Shown: piece by piece, positions 44,829-58,056 of the stretch
Layout: each line of letters begins with the position of its first letter
Position numbering within the stretch: position 1 is the stretch's first letter
Source of the DNA: Nocardia sp. NBC_00403
Lineage (GTDB): Bacteria; Actinomycetota; Actinomycetes; Mycobacteriales; Mycobacteriaceae
Length of the DNA stretch: 64,000 bases
Assembly: GCF_036046055.1 (NCBI RefSeq)
Contig: NZ_CP107939.1
Span: forward strand, 5,518,001 to 5,582,000
Reading direction: 5' to 3'
Notes under the pieces: model-generated
Told to the model about the DNA's origin: nothing
Seen by the model: the letters and a program-made list of their open reading frames with translations, nothing else
Database searches by the model: none
Translations under genes and position numbers: made by a program

Positions 44829-46199
44829 TCAGGCCGATTTCCGGGCGGTCGCGACCCACCCGACAATCCAGGCCACCAGCACCGCGGCCAGGAACGACAA
44901 CAGTGACGCGCTCATCCACGGCTGTTTGGTGAAGTGCAGCTTCTCCTGGATGTTCACCCAGAAGTCGGTCCAGACACCCGCGTCACCCGGGTTGATGAGC
45001 TGATACACCGACAAGCCCACCAGCCAGGCGACGATCATCCCCCAGCGCGACGGGGCATCCGGTGCGGTATTCCAGTTCCCCTTCGCGCACAGGAAGAAGT
45101 CGGCGACGAGCACACCGAGCAGCGGCACGAACACCGAACCGATCAACCCGAGGAAACCGAAGTAGTTCTCCATCTTCAGCTGCAGCGCAAGCACCGTGAT
45201 CAGCGCACCGAGGCCGATCGACAGCACCCGACGGTCGATGCGCGGCGCGAGGTTCTGGATGGACACAGCCGTGGAGTACACATTGGCGAAAGACTGATCG
45301 GCCTCCCGCAACACGAAAACGAAGAAGAACACCGCACCGAGACTCACCTGCAGGAACGGCGTGTACTGGCCGCCGTCACCGGTCGCGAGGGCCAGCGCGA
45401 ACAAGCCGAGGATGTAGGCGACGATCTGGGTGATCGCATACGCCCCGCTGGCCGCACCGAAGGCGGCACCGGTGCTGCGGGAATGGCGGGTGTAGTCGGC
45501 CGCGACCGGCACCCACGAGATCGACACGGCCAGCGCCGCATCGGTGGCGATCCAGAACAAACTCCAGTCGACACCGAACGGCCCAGCACCCTCGGGGCCG
45601 GGATTGGTGGTCAGGTCGGGCAGACCCTTGTGCAGGAACTGGATGTAGAACCAGATCAGGGCGATGACCACGCCGACGGTCACGAACCGTCGCAGCATTC
45701 GGACCGAGCCGAGCGGCCAGATCGTCAGCACGGTCGTCAACACACCGGCCACCACCACATACAGCCAGTGCGGACCACCGCCGAACAACTCTTCGGCCGC
45801 ATTACCGATGACGATCAACTCGAAGGTCCCCCAGCCGATGAGCTGGGCGATATTGAGCACGGTCGGAAGATAACTGAGCTTCGCGCCGAACAAGCCACGC
45901 AGCAACACCATCGCGGGCTTGCCGGTCTGCGCCCCCGGCACGGCGGCAAGCCCGAGCATCACACCGCCGAGGACAGTTCCCACGATCATCGCGAGGATGC
46001 CCGCGGCGATCGAGATCTGCGGCGCGTACTCGGTGTTCGGAGCCAGCACAGTGTACGCGCCGGTAAACGCGACGAGGCTGACGCCGAGATTGGCCCAGAA
46101 GGCGCTCTGGTCCCAGAACGACAGCACCTTCGGTGCGGGCTCCTCGAGGGTCAGCGGCGCCTCGTGCCGTTCGGATTCATCCAGGGTCGGTGCAGACAT
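44829..46199 (-). CDS. cytX: NCS1-family permease, probable hydroxymethylpyrimidine importer (CytX-like)
   Basis: 456 residues with about 12 membrane helices of the nucleobase:cation symporter-1 family. Typical segments: FWDQSAFWANLGVSLVAFTG near residue 28, QTGKPAMVLLRGLFG, NIAQLIGWGTFELIVIGNAA and SWVPVAADYTRHS. Family members carry cytosine, hydantoins or thiamine precursors. The TPP riboswitch directly upstream points to the thiamine precursor HMP, so CytX is the best name; cytosine transport is less likely given that control. Confidence 0.88.
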   Translation of the reverse strand: MSAPTLDESERHEAPLTLEEPAPKVLSFWDQSAFWANLGVSLVAFTGAYTVLAPNTEYAPQISIAAGILAMIVGTVLGGVMLGLAAVPGAQTGKPAMVLLRGLFGAKLSYLPTVLNIAQLIGWGTFELIVIGNAAEELFGGGPHWLYVVVAGVLTTVLTIWPLGSVRMLRRFVTVGVVIALIWFYIQFLHKGLPDLTTNPGPEGAGPFGVDWSLFWIATDAALAVSISWVPVAADYTRHSRSTGAAFGAASGAYAITQIVAYILGLFALALATGDGGQYTPFLQVSLGAVFFFVFVLREADQSFANVYSTAVSIQNLAPRIDRRVLSIGLGALITVLALQLKMENYFGFLGLIGSVFVPLLGVLVADFFLCAKGNWNTAPDAPSRWGMIVAWLVGLSVYQLINPGDAGVWTDFWVNIQEKLHFTKQPWMSASLLSFLAAVLVAWIVGWVATARKSA

Positions 46200-46212
46200 A
46201 CCGGAGCACTAC

Positions 46213-46305
46213 TCCCTACGCCGGCATTACCCGGACAGGTTCATGCGGTCGGCGAAACATCGGGTCCGCCCTCTCAGCCCGGCCGTGCCCGAGCTCCCGC
46301 GGTGG
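46213..46305 (-). promoter_or_regulatory. TPP (thiamin pyrophosphate) riboswitch
   Basis: On the minus strand the conserved THI-element blocks occur in order: GCGGGAGCTCG, GGGCTGAGAGGG, CCGCATGAACCTGTCCGGG and TAATGCCGGCGTAGGGA. The last block ends 13 nt before the permease ATG. The nearby GGAGTAGTGCTCC can fold on itself and may hide the ribosome site when TPP binds, so translation control is likely. High TPP should switch the permease off. Confidence 0.95.
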
Positions 46306-46343
46306 GGTCTTATTCGGGCGAATAGTACACGCGACGCACCATG

Positions 46344-46763
46344 TCACATAGCCTTCGGTCCTTCGACCGAATCCAGCAACTGGGCGTCGTCACGCACGGC
46401 CCAGTGTTCGACCACCAACCCGTCGGAACCGGAAAGATGTGCACCTGGGCCCAGGCCACCGGGCTTCCCTCGATGCGACGACCGTGCAACCGCGGAAACC
46501 CATTGCCGATGTGCCGACCGCGAAAGGTGCACCACCATAACGCGGTCTTCGCTCGACAGCACCTCGTGCAATTCTGCACTGCGGTCTGTAAAACTCGTGT
46601 AGGACTACTGGGCGACGACGTCGAGGATGTCCAGCCCGCGGCCACTGACGTTGTCGTAGAAGTCCGGTGCGAACAAACTCAGCACGGTGCGGTCGCCGCG
46701 CGGGGTGTAGTCGAGCCAACCGGTGGCCAGTGTACGAGCATCGAAGGACGACATGTTCACCAT
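46344..46763 (-). pseudogene. SnoaL-like/ester cyclase gene with several frameshifts
   Basis: Read on the minus strand, the first frame gives SSFDARTLATGWLDYTPRGD and FYDNVSGRGLDILDVVAQ then a stop. A second frame gives LHEVLSSEDRVMVVHL, a third GRHIGNGFPRLHGRRIEGSP and VAWAQVHIF, and the second returns with DGLVVEHWAVRDDAQLLDSV. Together these form one SnoaL-like polyketide-cyclase-type protein with at least three frame changes. Confidence 0.65.
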
Positions 46764-46840
46764 GCCGCGCAGGCCGTCGCAGGATGCAGCGAATGCTGTC
46801 GTGCAGGTGGTGAATTCGCCGAGGAGAGGCGGGCACAGTC

Positions 46841-48067
46841 ATGATCGGATCCACGCGTCGCGCGGTCGCGGTGCTCGGCGCGATCGTGTTGCTGGGTGGG
46901 TCGGCGGCGTGTGCGGCAGCGGACAAACCGGACGCGGACAGCCGCGCGACCTCGACACCCGCCGAGCAGTCGATCCGCGGCGAGATCGTCTCGGCAACAC
47001 CGGTCGCTCAGATGTCGGCAGCCGACACCAGCACATACCTGAACGCCTCGGCCCGCAACGGTATCGACGCCTATCGCGTCGTATACCGGACCATCGACAC
47101 CAGCGGCCGGCCGACGACCGCGAGCGGCCTGGTCGTGCTGCCGCGCACCGACTCCCGCAGGCTGCGCGTGGTCAGCTACGCACACGGCACACTGTCGCTC
47201 AAGAGTGATGCGCCGTCGGTGAACGGGACGACCCGCCCCGACCGGGCGCGCACCATCATGTTCGCCGGGGCGGGCTATGCGGCGGTCGCGCCGGACTATT
47301 TGGGACTCGGCGAAGGCCCGGGGTTCCACCCCTACACCCATGCCCCGACGGAAGTCAGTGCCTCTGTCGACCTGTTGCGCGCGGCCCGCGCGGTCGCGGC
47401 CCGCGAGCAACGCGAACTCGACCCGGACATCCTGGTCACCGGCTTCTCCCAAGGCGGCCAGGCGGCGACGGCGCTGGGCAAGGCACTGCACGCGGGCCAG
47501 ATCCCCGGCTTCGGGCTCGCGGCGCTGGCACCGGTGAGCGGACCCTACGATGTGCAGAACGTGCAGACGCCCGCCGGACTGGACGGCCGGGTGATGCCCG
47601 CGAGCGCGGTCTTCTACTTCGCATACTGGCTCACCTCGATGAACCGCATCCACCATCTCTACGACAGCCCCGCCGAAGCATTCCAGCAACCGTATGCCGC
47701 CACAGTGGAGGCACTCTTCGACGGCAATCACACCGAAATCGCCATCGGCGCAGCCCTGCTCACCGCGCCACAACAACTGTTGACGCCCAAGTTCATCGCC
47801 TGGTCACGCAACCCCACCGGAGCCGCACGCGACGCCGTCGCCGACACCGACGGCACCTGCGACTGGACACCACGCGTCCCGGTCCACCTCTATGCCGCCT
47901 CTGGCGATCGCAGCATCCCCTACGCCAACTCCGAACACTGCCTGCAAGCACTGCACAGCGACAAGGCCACCCTGCTCGACCTCGGCGACATCGACCACGG
48001 CAGCACCGCCCGTATCGCACTTCCACAGATCCTGGAGGTATTCCAACAGCAGGCCCCACCCACCTGA
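46841..48067 (+). CDS. Secreted lipase-like alpha/beta hydrolase (LIP family)
   Basis: 408 residues. A signal peptide with lipobox-like GGSAAC near residue 24 suggests a lipoprotein. The secretory lipase fold shows YRTIDTSGRPTTASGLVVLP, VVSYAHGTL (oxyanion region), YLGLGEGPGFHPYTHA, the nucleophile elbow VTGFSQGGQAA, and a late DIDHGS with the catalytic histidine. It probably cleaves lipids or esters outside the membrane. GGAGAGG precedes the ATG. Confidence 0.85.
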   Translation: MIGSTRRAVAVLGAIVLLGGSAACAAADKPDADSRATSTPAEQSIRGEIVSATPVAQMSAADTSTYLNASARNGIDAYRVVYRTIDTSGRPTTASGLVVLPRTDSRRLRVVSYAHGTLSLKSDAPSVNGTTRPDRARTIMFAGAGYAAVAPDYLGLGEGPGFHPYTHAPTEVSASVDLLRAARAVAAREQRELDPDILVTGFSQGGQAATALGKALHAGQIPGFGLAALAPVSGPYDVQNVQTPAGLDGRVMPASAVFYFAYWLTSMNRIHHLYDSPAEAFQQPYAATVEALFDGNHTEIAIGAALLTAPQQLLTPKFIAWSRNPTGAARDAVADTDGTCDWTPRVPVHLYAASGDRSIPYANSEHCLQALHSDKATLLDLGDIDHGSTARIALPQILEVFQQQAPPT

Positions 48068-48345
48068 GCCACCCGCACGCCGAATCGTGCCTGCGTCGGT
48101 AGCGCAGTGCACCGAGTTCATGCCGAACTCCGTCAGGTCCGGCGCCAGCCGTCGCTGAACGCCACCGTCACCGGGCCGCCCGAGCAGCATCGCCGTGCTC
48201 TCGTACCCCCATGGAGCTCGCAGACCTCTTCGACGAACGCCATGCCCTTGAACCTGGAGCAGACCGGTGGCAAAGCGGACGCCGAGTGCAATGGAAACGC
48301 GTGCGGCGCTGGTCAACTCCGGCGCGACGTGGGACGATCGCGGAA

Positions 48346-48795
<450 letters not shown>

Positions 48796-48800
48796 TTGCC

Positions 48801-49211
48801 ATGGACATCACCATTCACTCGAGCTTCCTTCCCCAGGACGACCCGGACGCAGCCCTCGCCTTCTACCGCGACACCCTCGGCTTCGAGGTCCGCAAAGACG
48901 TCGGATACAACGGGCTGCGCTGGATCACCGTCGGCCCCGCCGACCAGCCCGGAACCTCCATCGTCTTGCATCCGCCCGCCGTCGACCCCGGCATCACCGA
49001 CGATGAGCGCCGCGCCATTCTCGAGATGATGGCCAAAGGCACCTATGGCGGCATCCTCCTGGCCACCAAGGACCTCGACGGCACCTTCGAGCGGGTGCAG
49101 GCCAGCGACGCCGAGGTCGTTCAAGAACCGACCGAGCAGCCGTACGGGGTTCGCGACTGCGCGGTTCGCGATCCCGCGGGCAACCTGGTCCGCATCCAGG
49201 AGCTGCGCTGA
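48801..49211 (+). CDS. VOC/glyoxalase family protein
   Basis: 136 residues of the vicinal-oxygen-chelate superfamily: DPDAALAFYRDTLGFEVRKD, GLRWITVGP, TSIVLHPP, GGILLATKDLDGTFERVQA and the closing RDCAVRDPAGNLVRIQE. The final E and an early H are potential metal ligands. Members include glyoxalases, dioxygenases and resistance proteins; the substrate is unknown. Confidence 0.85.
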   Translation: MDITIHSSFLPQDDPDAALAFYRDTLGFEVRKDVGYNGLRWITVGPADQPGTSIVLHPPAVDPGITDDERRAILEMMAKGTYGGILLATKDLDGTFERVQASDAEVVQEPTEQPYGVRDCAVRDPAGNLVRIQELR

Positions 49212-49665
49212 GCCATTCGGCGATCGCAGCCATCACCTGCACAGTCGGCACCGTCAAGGAGCCCCGTGCATGAGGCCGACGGCAGCCGTCACCGTCACCG
49301 ACACCGAGGCAAACCTTCCCGGGCTGGCTGCACAACCGATGAGTGCCACGCGCTCCCGAGGCTCGGAGGCGACGCAACCACCGAGCGTCAGCCAACCATC
49401 AGAAATGGGCATAGGTGGCCGGTGCCTCGTCGCACACACCGGGGCCAGGCCGTACCACTGACACCGCGTGCCCTCGCGCCGCATCGAGGCTTGGCGCGAG
49501 GCCGACGAGAAGCTCGACCGCGAGCTGATGCGCGACGCCGCCGGTTGGTCCGACCGGGCGCGCCGACGAGGGACAACCGAACGCACTGATCGAAGCCTGA
49601 TTAGATCGAGCATGGCCACGACGACGGAGACCGCCAACACGGCCCGCGCAACAGATGGAGACACG
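49212..49665. other. No supported gene upstream of the UvrA-like gene
   Basis: 454 bp. The frame of the UvrA-like gene stays open back to 49468, and this extension (IEAWREADEKLDRELMRDAA) could be residual coding, but no ribosome site or family supports it. The promoter of the UvrA-like gene should lie here. Confidence 0.35.
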
Positions 49666-52059
<2,394 letters not shown>

Positions 52060-52230
52060 CCGAGGACCTCTCGGTAGGGACACCGGCCACCACGCGTCGC
52101 TCGGGGCCGGTGTCGGGCCGCCTCGTCAGCAGAATGCGTTGCCGTGTGAGAAGGTGAGGTTTCACTCGTGAATTCGGTTCTGCCGATGCCGGTTACGGTG
52201 CCGTAGAAATCCGGATAGAGGAGGGGCTTG

Positions 52231-53265
52231 GTGGAATCAGCGTTCGATGTGGCCGGGCTGGTGGGGCATCGCTATCGTGCGGACGACTTTTACGAGGTGG
52301 GACGCGAGAAGATCCGCGAGTACGCGCGCGCGGTGCAGGATTTCCACCCGGCGCACTGGAGTGAGGACGCTGCCGGTGAGCTCGGATACGCCGGTCTGAT
52401 CGCACCGACCACGTTCATCTCCACCGCCGCGATGTTGGCCAACCGCAGGCTCCTCGAGACCGTCATGACCGGCTACGACATGTTCGTGCAGACCGATCAG
52501 GTTTTCGAAATGTACAAGCCGGTACTCACCGGCGACCAGTTGATCAGCGATGTCGAACTGTCCTCGATCCGTCGCATCGCGGGCAAGGACCTGCTCACCA
52601 TCACCAACACCTTCACCGACCAGACCGGTGACATTGTGCAGATCATGCACACCACCGTCGTCGGCATCACCAGCGAAGACGTCAACGCCGAGATCAGCGA
52701 CACGATCGAGCGCGTCATCATGAGCGGACTCGACACGACCCCCCGGACTGCGGTTGCGGCAGCCGACGGACTATCGATCGCGAATCCGGATCCGGAAACC
52801 GCCCCACGCCTGTCCCAGATCTCACGCACGCGTGTTCCGCGCACCGCAACCAGATTCGACGATATCGCCGTCGGTGACGAGCTTCCCGCTCGAACCATTC
52901 GCCTGACGCGCGGCGATCTGGTGAACTATGCCGGAGTCTCCGGGGATGCGAACCCTATCCACTGGCACGACGAAGTCGCTGCGCTCGCGGGTCTTCCGGA
53001 TGTGATTGCCCACGGCATGCTCACCATGGGCTTGGGGGCGGGATTTGTCACCGGATGGCTCGGTGACCCGGGCGCGATGATCAGATACGGGGTCCGGCTG
53101 TCGAACTACACGGTCATCGAAACCGCCTCCGCTGGCAGTGTCGAGTTCACCGGGCGCATCAAGTCGATCGACCCTGCGAGCAAGACCGCTGTCGTCGTCA
53201 TCGTCGCGAAGTCCGCCGGACGCAAGGTTTTCGGCCTCGCCACCGCGGATGTCCGCCTCGCATAG
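52231..53265 (+). CDS. Fused double hot-dog (MaoC-type) dehydratase
   Basis: 344 residues with two hot-dog domains in one chain. The first (residues 1-150) starts HRYRADDFYEVGREKIREYA and has QDFHPAHWSEDAAGELGYAG, the degenerate N-terminal MaoC domain. The second (about 200-344) has the hydratase motif GDANPIHWHDEVAALAGLPD then IAHGMLTMGL with catalytic Asp/His. This matches fused (3R)-hydroxyacyl-ACP/CoA dehydratases related to HadA and HadB of mycolic acid synthesis. The GTG start follows AGAGGAGG by 6 nt. Confidence 0.88.
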   Translation: MESAFDVAGLVGHRYRADDFYEVGREKIREYARAVQDFHPAHWSEDAAGELGYAGLIAPTTFISTAAMLANRRLLETVMTGYDMFVQTDQVFEMYKPVLTGDQLISDVELSSIRRIAGKDLLTITNTFTDQTGDIVQIMHTTVVGITSEDVNAEISDTIERVIMSGLDTTPRTAVAAADGLSIANPDPETAPRLSQISRTRVPRTATRFDDIAVGDELPARTIRLTRGDLVNYAGVSGDANPIHWHDEVAALAGLPDVIAHGMLTMGLGAGFVTGWLGDPGAMIRYGVRLSNYTVIETASAGSVEFTGRIKSIDPASKTAVVVIVAKSAGRKVFGLATADVRLA

Positions 53266-53542
53266 CCTCCTGCGGCCGTTAGCGGTCTCTTGTCACGCTT
53301 GGAGATGTCGGCGGTCAGGACAGGGTGTCGCGGACGGAAGTTCGTTCTACACGGTGGCCTGGACGGGCGACGTCACCGACGCCGCCGAGAAGGCTCGAGC
53401 CCCAGGTGTGTTCAGCTCGCGGCGGCGTTGCCACACACGGCGTTTCACCGATTCGGAAGGAGATTGTCCACCACAGTGGACCACACAAGACAAAGGCAAG
53501 GAGGTTACTTACTCCCTGCCACTCTCACCATATAACGCACTA

Positions 53543-53562
53543 GGGGCCTTGCGGCAAGACCC
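53543..53562 (+). promoter_or_regulatory. Rifamycin-associated element (RAE) upstream of rox
   Basis: The palindromic core CTTGCGGCAAG is flanked by GGGC and ACCC. From memory this differs from the described 19-bp RAE at only two positions. RAEs precede rifamycin-inactivation genes in actinomycetes and are needed for rifampicin induction. A TATAAC hexamer at 53531-53536 lies just upstream. The RAE is about 215 nt before the rox ATG, implying a long leader. Confidence 0.85.
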
Positions 53563-53708
53563 GGGTCGTGCCGCAGAATCTCCGGTCGAAGCCAGAACCT
53601 GGCGAAATCGGGATTCGTGAAGTACGTGTGTTTTTCGATGAGCGGGTCTCGCGGGACGTCGAACCGCCGGTGGGACTCACGGTGCGGTTCGGGCGCTCGG
53701 TGGGATAG

Positions 53709-55205
<1,497 letters not shown>

Positions 55206-55234
55206 GCGCCGAACTTCGCGAACGCCTCCACCAC

Positions 55235-55267
55235 GGCCCCGGAATCCTGAAGCTGTCAGGAAGTGCA
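55235..55267. repeat. Left terminal inverted repeat of the Tn3-like unit
   Basis: Identical over 30 nt (55238-55267) to the reverse complement of 61556-61585. It contains a small dyad TCCTGA..TCAGGA. The ACCAC target-site copy is immediately outside. Confidence 0.85.
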
Positions 55268-55333
55268 GAGTGGGGCGCGCCCCGCGGCCTGGAGTCCTGA
55301 AGGTATCCCGATCCGCAACGCAGCTATGACCGA

Positions 55334-55972
55334 TCAGGTGTTCGATGCGGGTTCACCGGTATCGGCGTCGGCAGTCGCTGCGGTCTTCACCTCACCGTGG
55401 ACCACGGCAAGGCTGACGCCGACACCGCGGGCGATCTCACGCAGCGATTGGCATTCGGCGCGGCGAGCCAGGATCGCACGGCGTTTGTCGGCGTCGCCGA
55501 CACGAGGGCGGCCTCCTGTGCGGTCGCGCCGCGCTGCGGACGCCAACCCGTCGCGGGTCTTGCGGACGATGTCGCGGCGGCGATCCTCGGCCAGGGCGAG
55601 CGCCAGGTCCAGAATCAGGCTGCGTTCGGTGTGCTCGCCGACGGCGATACCGTGCAGGATCTTCACCGAGATGCCTTGCTGGAACAGGTCGTTGAGCACG
55701 ATCAAGCCTTCGAGGAGGTTGCGGCCGAGCCGGTCGGCCTCCTGGACGGTGAGCATGTCACCGGGACGCATGTAGTCCAGCGCCGCACGCGGACCGGGCC
55801 GGTCGGCGACTTTCAGATTGCCGCTGATCTTCTCCTCGAACACCTTCACGCAGATCGGATCGAGGTCGTCGTGCTGACGCTGGGTCTCGGGGTTTCTGTA
55901 GTAATCGCGCGAAAAACAACGACAACGGCTTGACCAGCGGTTATGGCTCGATCTAACTGTGGTCAGAACCAC
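55334..55972 (-). pseudogene. Serine resolvase, N-terminally truncated
   Basis: 212 codons open, of which about 185 match a resolvase/invertase: NPETQRQHDDLD, KVFEEKISGN, LTVQEADRLGRNLLEGLIVL, GISVKILHGIAVG, then the C-terminal Hin-type helix-turn-helix GGRPRVGDADKRRAILARRA and SLREIARGVGVSLAVVHGEV. The start of the catalytic domain (GYxRVS with the nucleophile serine) is replaced by unrelated residues from a GTG at 55972, so strand exchange should be impossible. A 9-bp perfect dyad (AACTGTGGT/ACCACAGTT, 55955-55976) sits at the break. Confidence 0.75.
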
Positions 55973-55991
55973 AGTTCGGCGTCAGGCGCCA

Positions 55992-56022
55992 GTGTCGGCT
56001 CGTCGGCAGATCGTTTGCCGAC
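55992..56022. promoter_or_regulatory. Possible res subsite upstream of the resolvase
   Basis: Half-sites TGTCGGC (55993-55999), GTCGGCA (56002-56008) and TGCCGAC (56016-56022) form a loose dyad of the TGTC type recognised by Tn3 resolvases. The position just before the resolvase frame fits a res site. Confidence 0.35.
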
Positions 56023-56406
56023 AAGCCAACGTCACGAAGAACCCTCTCCTACGGCTCAAAATTCGAACTGCTGCTCGAGGAAGCTGTCCGGAATCTCCTT
56101 CCGCCGGATGGGCGGCCATCGAGAGGTCGCTAGTTTTAGGTCTCCCGCGGGCCACCGGTATGCCTCGGTTACCGCATGCAAGGCGCGTTGCGGGCTATAG
56201 CTGTGACTGGGAACAGCCTTCAGGCCGGCACGCGCGAATGTTGGCATGATGGGCGCGCCTCCACCCGCCAACGCTGAACACCGATGTCTCAAAAAGGGCT
56301 GTTGAACCGTGAAGCCAGGGCGGGGCACGAGACACGGTTGCCCCGGACAATCGCATGAATCCGGTGAGTCCGGTTCCGACGGGCCCGACAGATTAGGGGA
56401 GAACCG

Positions 56407-56991
56407 ATGACAAGCGATGCGCTCGAACGTTTGCGGCGGATTCTCCCGCCATCGCCGGCCAGCGCGGAGTGGTCGGCGCTGGACCTGCAGGGGGTGGCGG
56501 CGGCCGAGGCCGCGTTGGGGGTCCAGCTGCCGCCGGACTACCTGGACTTCCTCGCGGTCTACGGCGCCGGGTCGCTTGACGACTCCCTGCTGATCGCGGC
56601 ACCGGCGGAGGCGCCCGGCCACCAGTACAGCACGAGTGTGGTGGATATCACCGGGGCGTTTCGCCGGGCTGCTGCCAAGCCGTACATCGCCGAAGATCTG
56701 GGTGACGGTGACACGTATATCCACTGGGGCGTGGATGGTGGTGGCGACTACTACTACCTGTGGCGCATCGAGGGCGAGTCGAGCGCCGAGTGGCCGGTGT
56801 GCGTATACGGGGACGAATTGACGGTCCTGCCGTACGGGATCGTGGAATTCCTGGCCAGAGCCTGTACCGGAGGCCTTCCCCGTGAGCTGCAGCGCAAGTT
56901 CCGCGGCAACGGCCACGAATTCCTGCACTGGCAGGACCGGTACCGCCGCGACGTCGAGCAGTACGGGTCCGGGTCATACATCGGCGGCTGA
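56407..56991 (+). CDS. SMI1/KNR4 (SUKH) family protein, probable immunity protein
   Basis: 194 residues with the SUKH pattern: AAEAALGVQLPPDYLDFLAV then YGAGSLDDSLLI near the N-terminus, and GDTYIHWGVDGGGDYYYLWR. SUKH proteins often neutralise polymorphic or contact-dependent toxins. No toxin gene is beside it, so it is an orphan. GGGGAGA lies 5 nt before the ATG. Confidence 0.8.
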   Translation: MTSDALERLRRILPPSPASAEWSALDLQGVAAAEAALGVQLPPDYLDFLAVYGAGSLDDSLLIAAPAEAPGHQYSTSVVDITGAFRRAAAKPYIAEDLGDGDTYIHWGVDGGGDYYYLWRIEGESSAEWPVCVYGDELTVLPYGIVEFLARACTGGLPRELQRKFRGNGHEFLHWQDRYRRDVEQYGSGSYIGG

Positions 56992-57064
56992 GCGACTCGC
57001 TCCCGCTCCGCCGGACCTCACTGCACCTGACTATTAGCTTCGAACGCTGACGGCCTCCGTTGGT

Positions 57065-57088
57065 GTCGTCAAATGGTCATTTGACGAC
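57065..57088. repeat. 24-bp dyad GTCGTCAAATG-gt-CATTTGACGAC, res-like
   Basis: Perfect 11-bp arms with a 2-bp centre. Two more TTGACGAC half-sites lie at 57165-57172 and 57178-57185, all upstream of the recombinase start at 57237. A dyad plus accessory half-sites before a serine recombinase is the layout of a res/crossover site. Confidence 0.6.
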
Positions 57089-57236
57089 ATGGCACCGCAG
57101 CGGCCTCATCGCCACTCGGATCATGCGGAAACGACCCACCTGATCCAATGCGATCCGTTCCCCATTGACGACAAGGTTTGACGACAGATAGAACGGTGAA
57201 TGGACCACGTCGGACCGAGGTGAAGGGCGCGCTGCG

Positions 57237-57532
57237 ATGGCCGAACTCGTCTATACGCGGGTTTCCACCGACGAGCAGAGCACCGCACGCCAGACGCACG
57301 TGATCGGCGAGGCCGGTCTCGTCGACGGTGCCGACGGTGTGCGAGTGTTCGCCGATCCGGCCACCTCGTCGAAGATCCCCGCTCTCGAACGCGAAGGCTT
57401 CGGCACGGGGTGAAACTGCGGGTGCTGTCGGGGGCCTTGTCGGGCATCAACGACCTGGCCGCGGGCGATGCGACCACCACCATGCTGGTCAACGTGCTGA
57501 TGGACCCCTCCGAGACCTTCTTGCTGAGTTGA
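57237..57532 (+). pseudogene. Serine recombinase remnant with internal deletion and frameshift
   Basis: The first frame reads ELVYTRVSTDEQSTARQTHV with the catalytic serine intact, then VRVFADPATSSKIPALEREG and a TGA at 57411. The next frame continues VKLRVLSGALSGINDLAAGD and TTTMLVNVLMDPSETFLLS to a TGA at 57530. In complete recombinases about 35 residues lie between these blocks and a DNA-binding domain follows. So both an internal piece and the C-terminus are missing. Confidence 0.75.
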
Positions 57533-57571
57533 ACATGCCTCCGGAGAAGGCGTATCACCTACTCGGCTGGG

Positions 57572-57937
57572 GTGCTGCTGATCGCTCCGGAAGACCGCCG
57601 CCGCCTGGGCCATCTCGACGAAGAACAAACGAGCCGTTATCGGGACTGCCCGCAGTGCGGGGAGATGTTCAAACTCGAACCAGGCAAGCGCGGACGTCCA
57701 CCCAAATACTGCAAACGCGACTGCAGCCAAAAGGCGTCCTCGGTCAGGCGTGCACCTGGATACGCGCTGATGTCCCTCAACCCCGTTTTCGGCCACCAGA
57801 ATCGGTATACTTCCGCTTCTCCCGCGCTCGGTGGCGGAGCCCGGCCAGGCGCACCTATAAGGCTGCATGCCTTCCGCTTTCGGAGGGGTAGGGCGTCGAT
57901 AGTCTCTGCCTTGTCGTGCTGGAACTCGGGCACGTAG
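57572..57937 (+). CDS. Small protein with zinc-ribbon-like cysteines
   Basis: 121 codons; only residues about 8-55 look coding. CPQCGEMFKLEPGKRGRPPK then YCKRDCSQKAS gives four cysteines in a CxxC...CxxxC pattern with a basic RGRPPKYC loop. This resembles the N-terminal zinc motif of the KfrA-like protein at 62911 (GRPSEYC). The tail overlaps an antisense recombinase fragment and is probably not meaningful. Likely a gene fragment. Confidence 0.35.
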   Translation: MLLIAPEDRRRLGHLDEEQTSRYRDCPQCGEMFKLEPGKRGRPPKYCKRDCSQKASSVRRAPGYALMSLNPVFGHQNRYTSASPALGGGARPGAPIRLHAFRFRRGRASIVSALSCWNSGT

Positions 57938-58036
57938 TTGTAGATCGTCGAGCGAGAGACCCCGAGCAGCCGGGCGACCGAGGACACCGTCTCCTCTCGG
58001 TCATGAGCGACGCCTTGAAGAATATCGGGCCGAGAC
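57875..58036 (-). pseudogene. Serine recombinase C-terminal helix-turn-helix fragment
   Basis: The minus strand reads PDILQGVAHDREETVSSVAR and LLGVSRSTIYNYVPEFQHDK, the Hin/resolvase-type helix-turn-helix that ends many serine recombinases. No catalytic part is attached. It is the opposite strand to the remnant at 57237, so it derives from a different recombinase or from an inversion. Confidence 0.55.
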
Positions 58037-58056
58037 CCGCGACGCCGCAGATGCGC

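Noticed and set aside
44934..46325. 463-codon plus-strand frame
   Set aside because: Shadow of the NCS1 permease and it crosses the TPP riboswitch.
49468..49665. Upstream extension of the UvrA-like frame
   Set aside because: Open but without conserved residues; the ATG at 49666 has a proper ribosome site.
53290..53535. Short frames between the dehydratase and the RAE
   Set aside because: No family; the region more likely holds the rox promoter.
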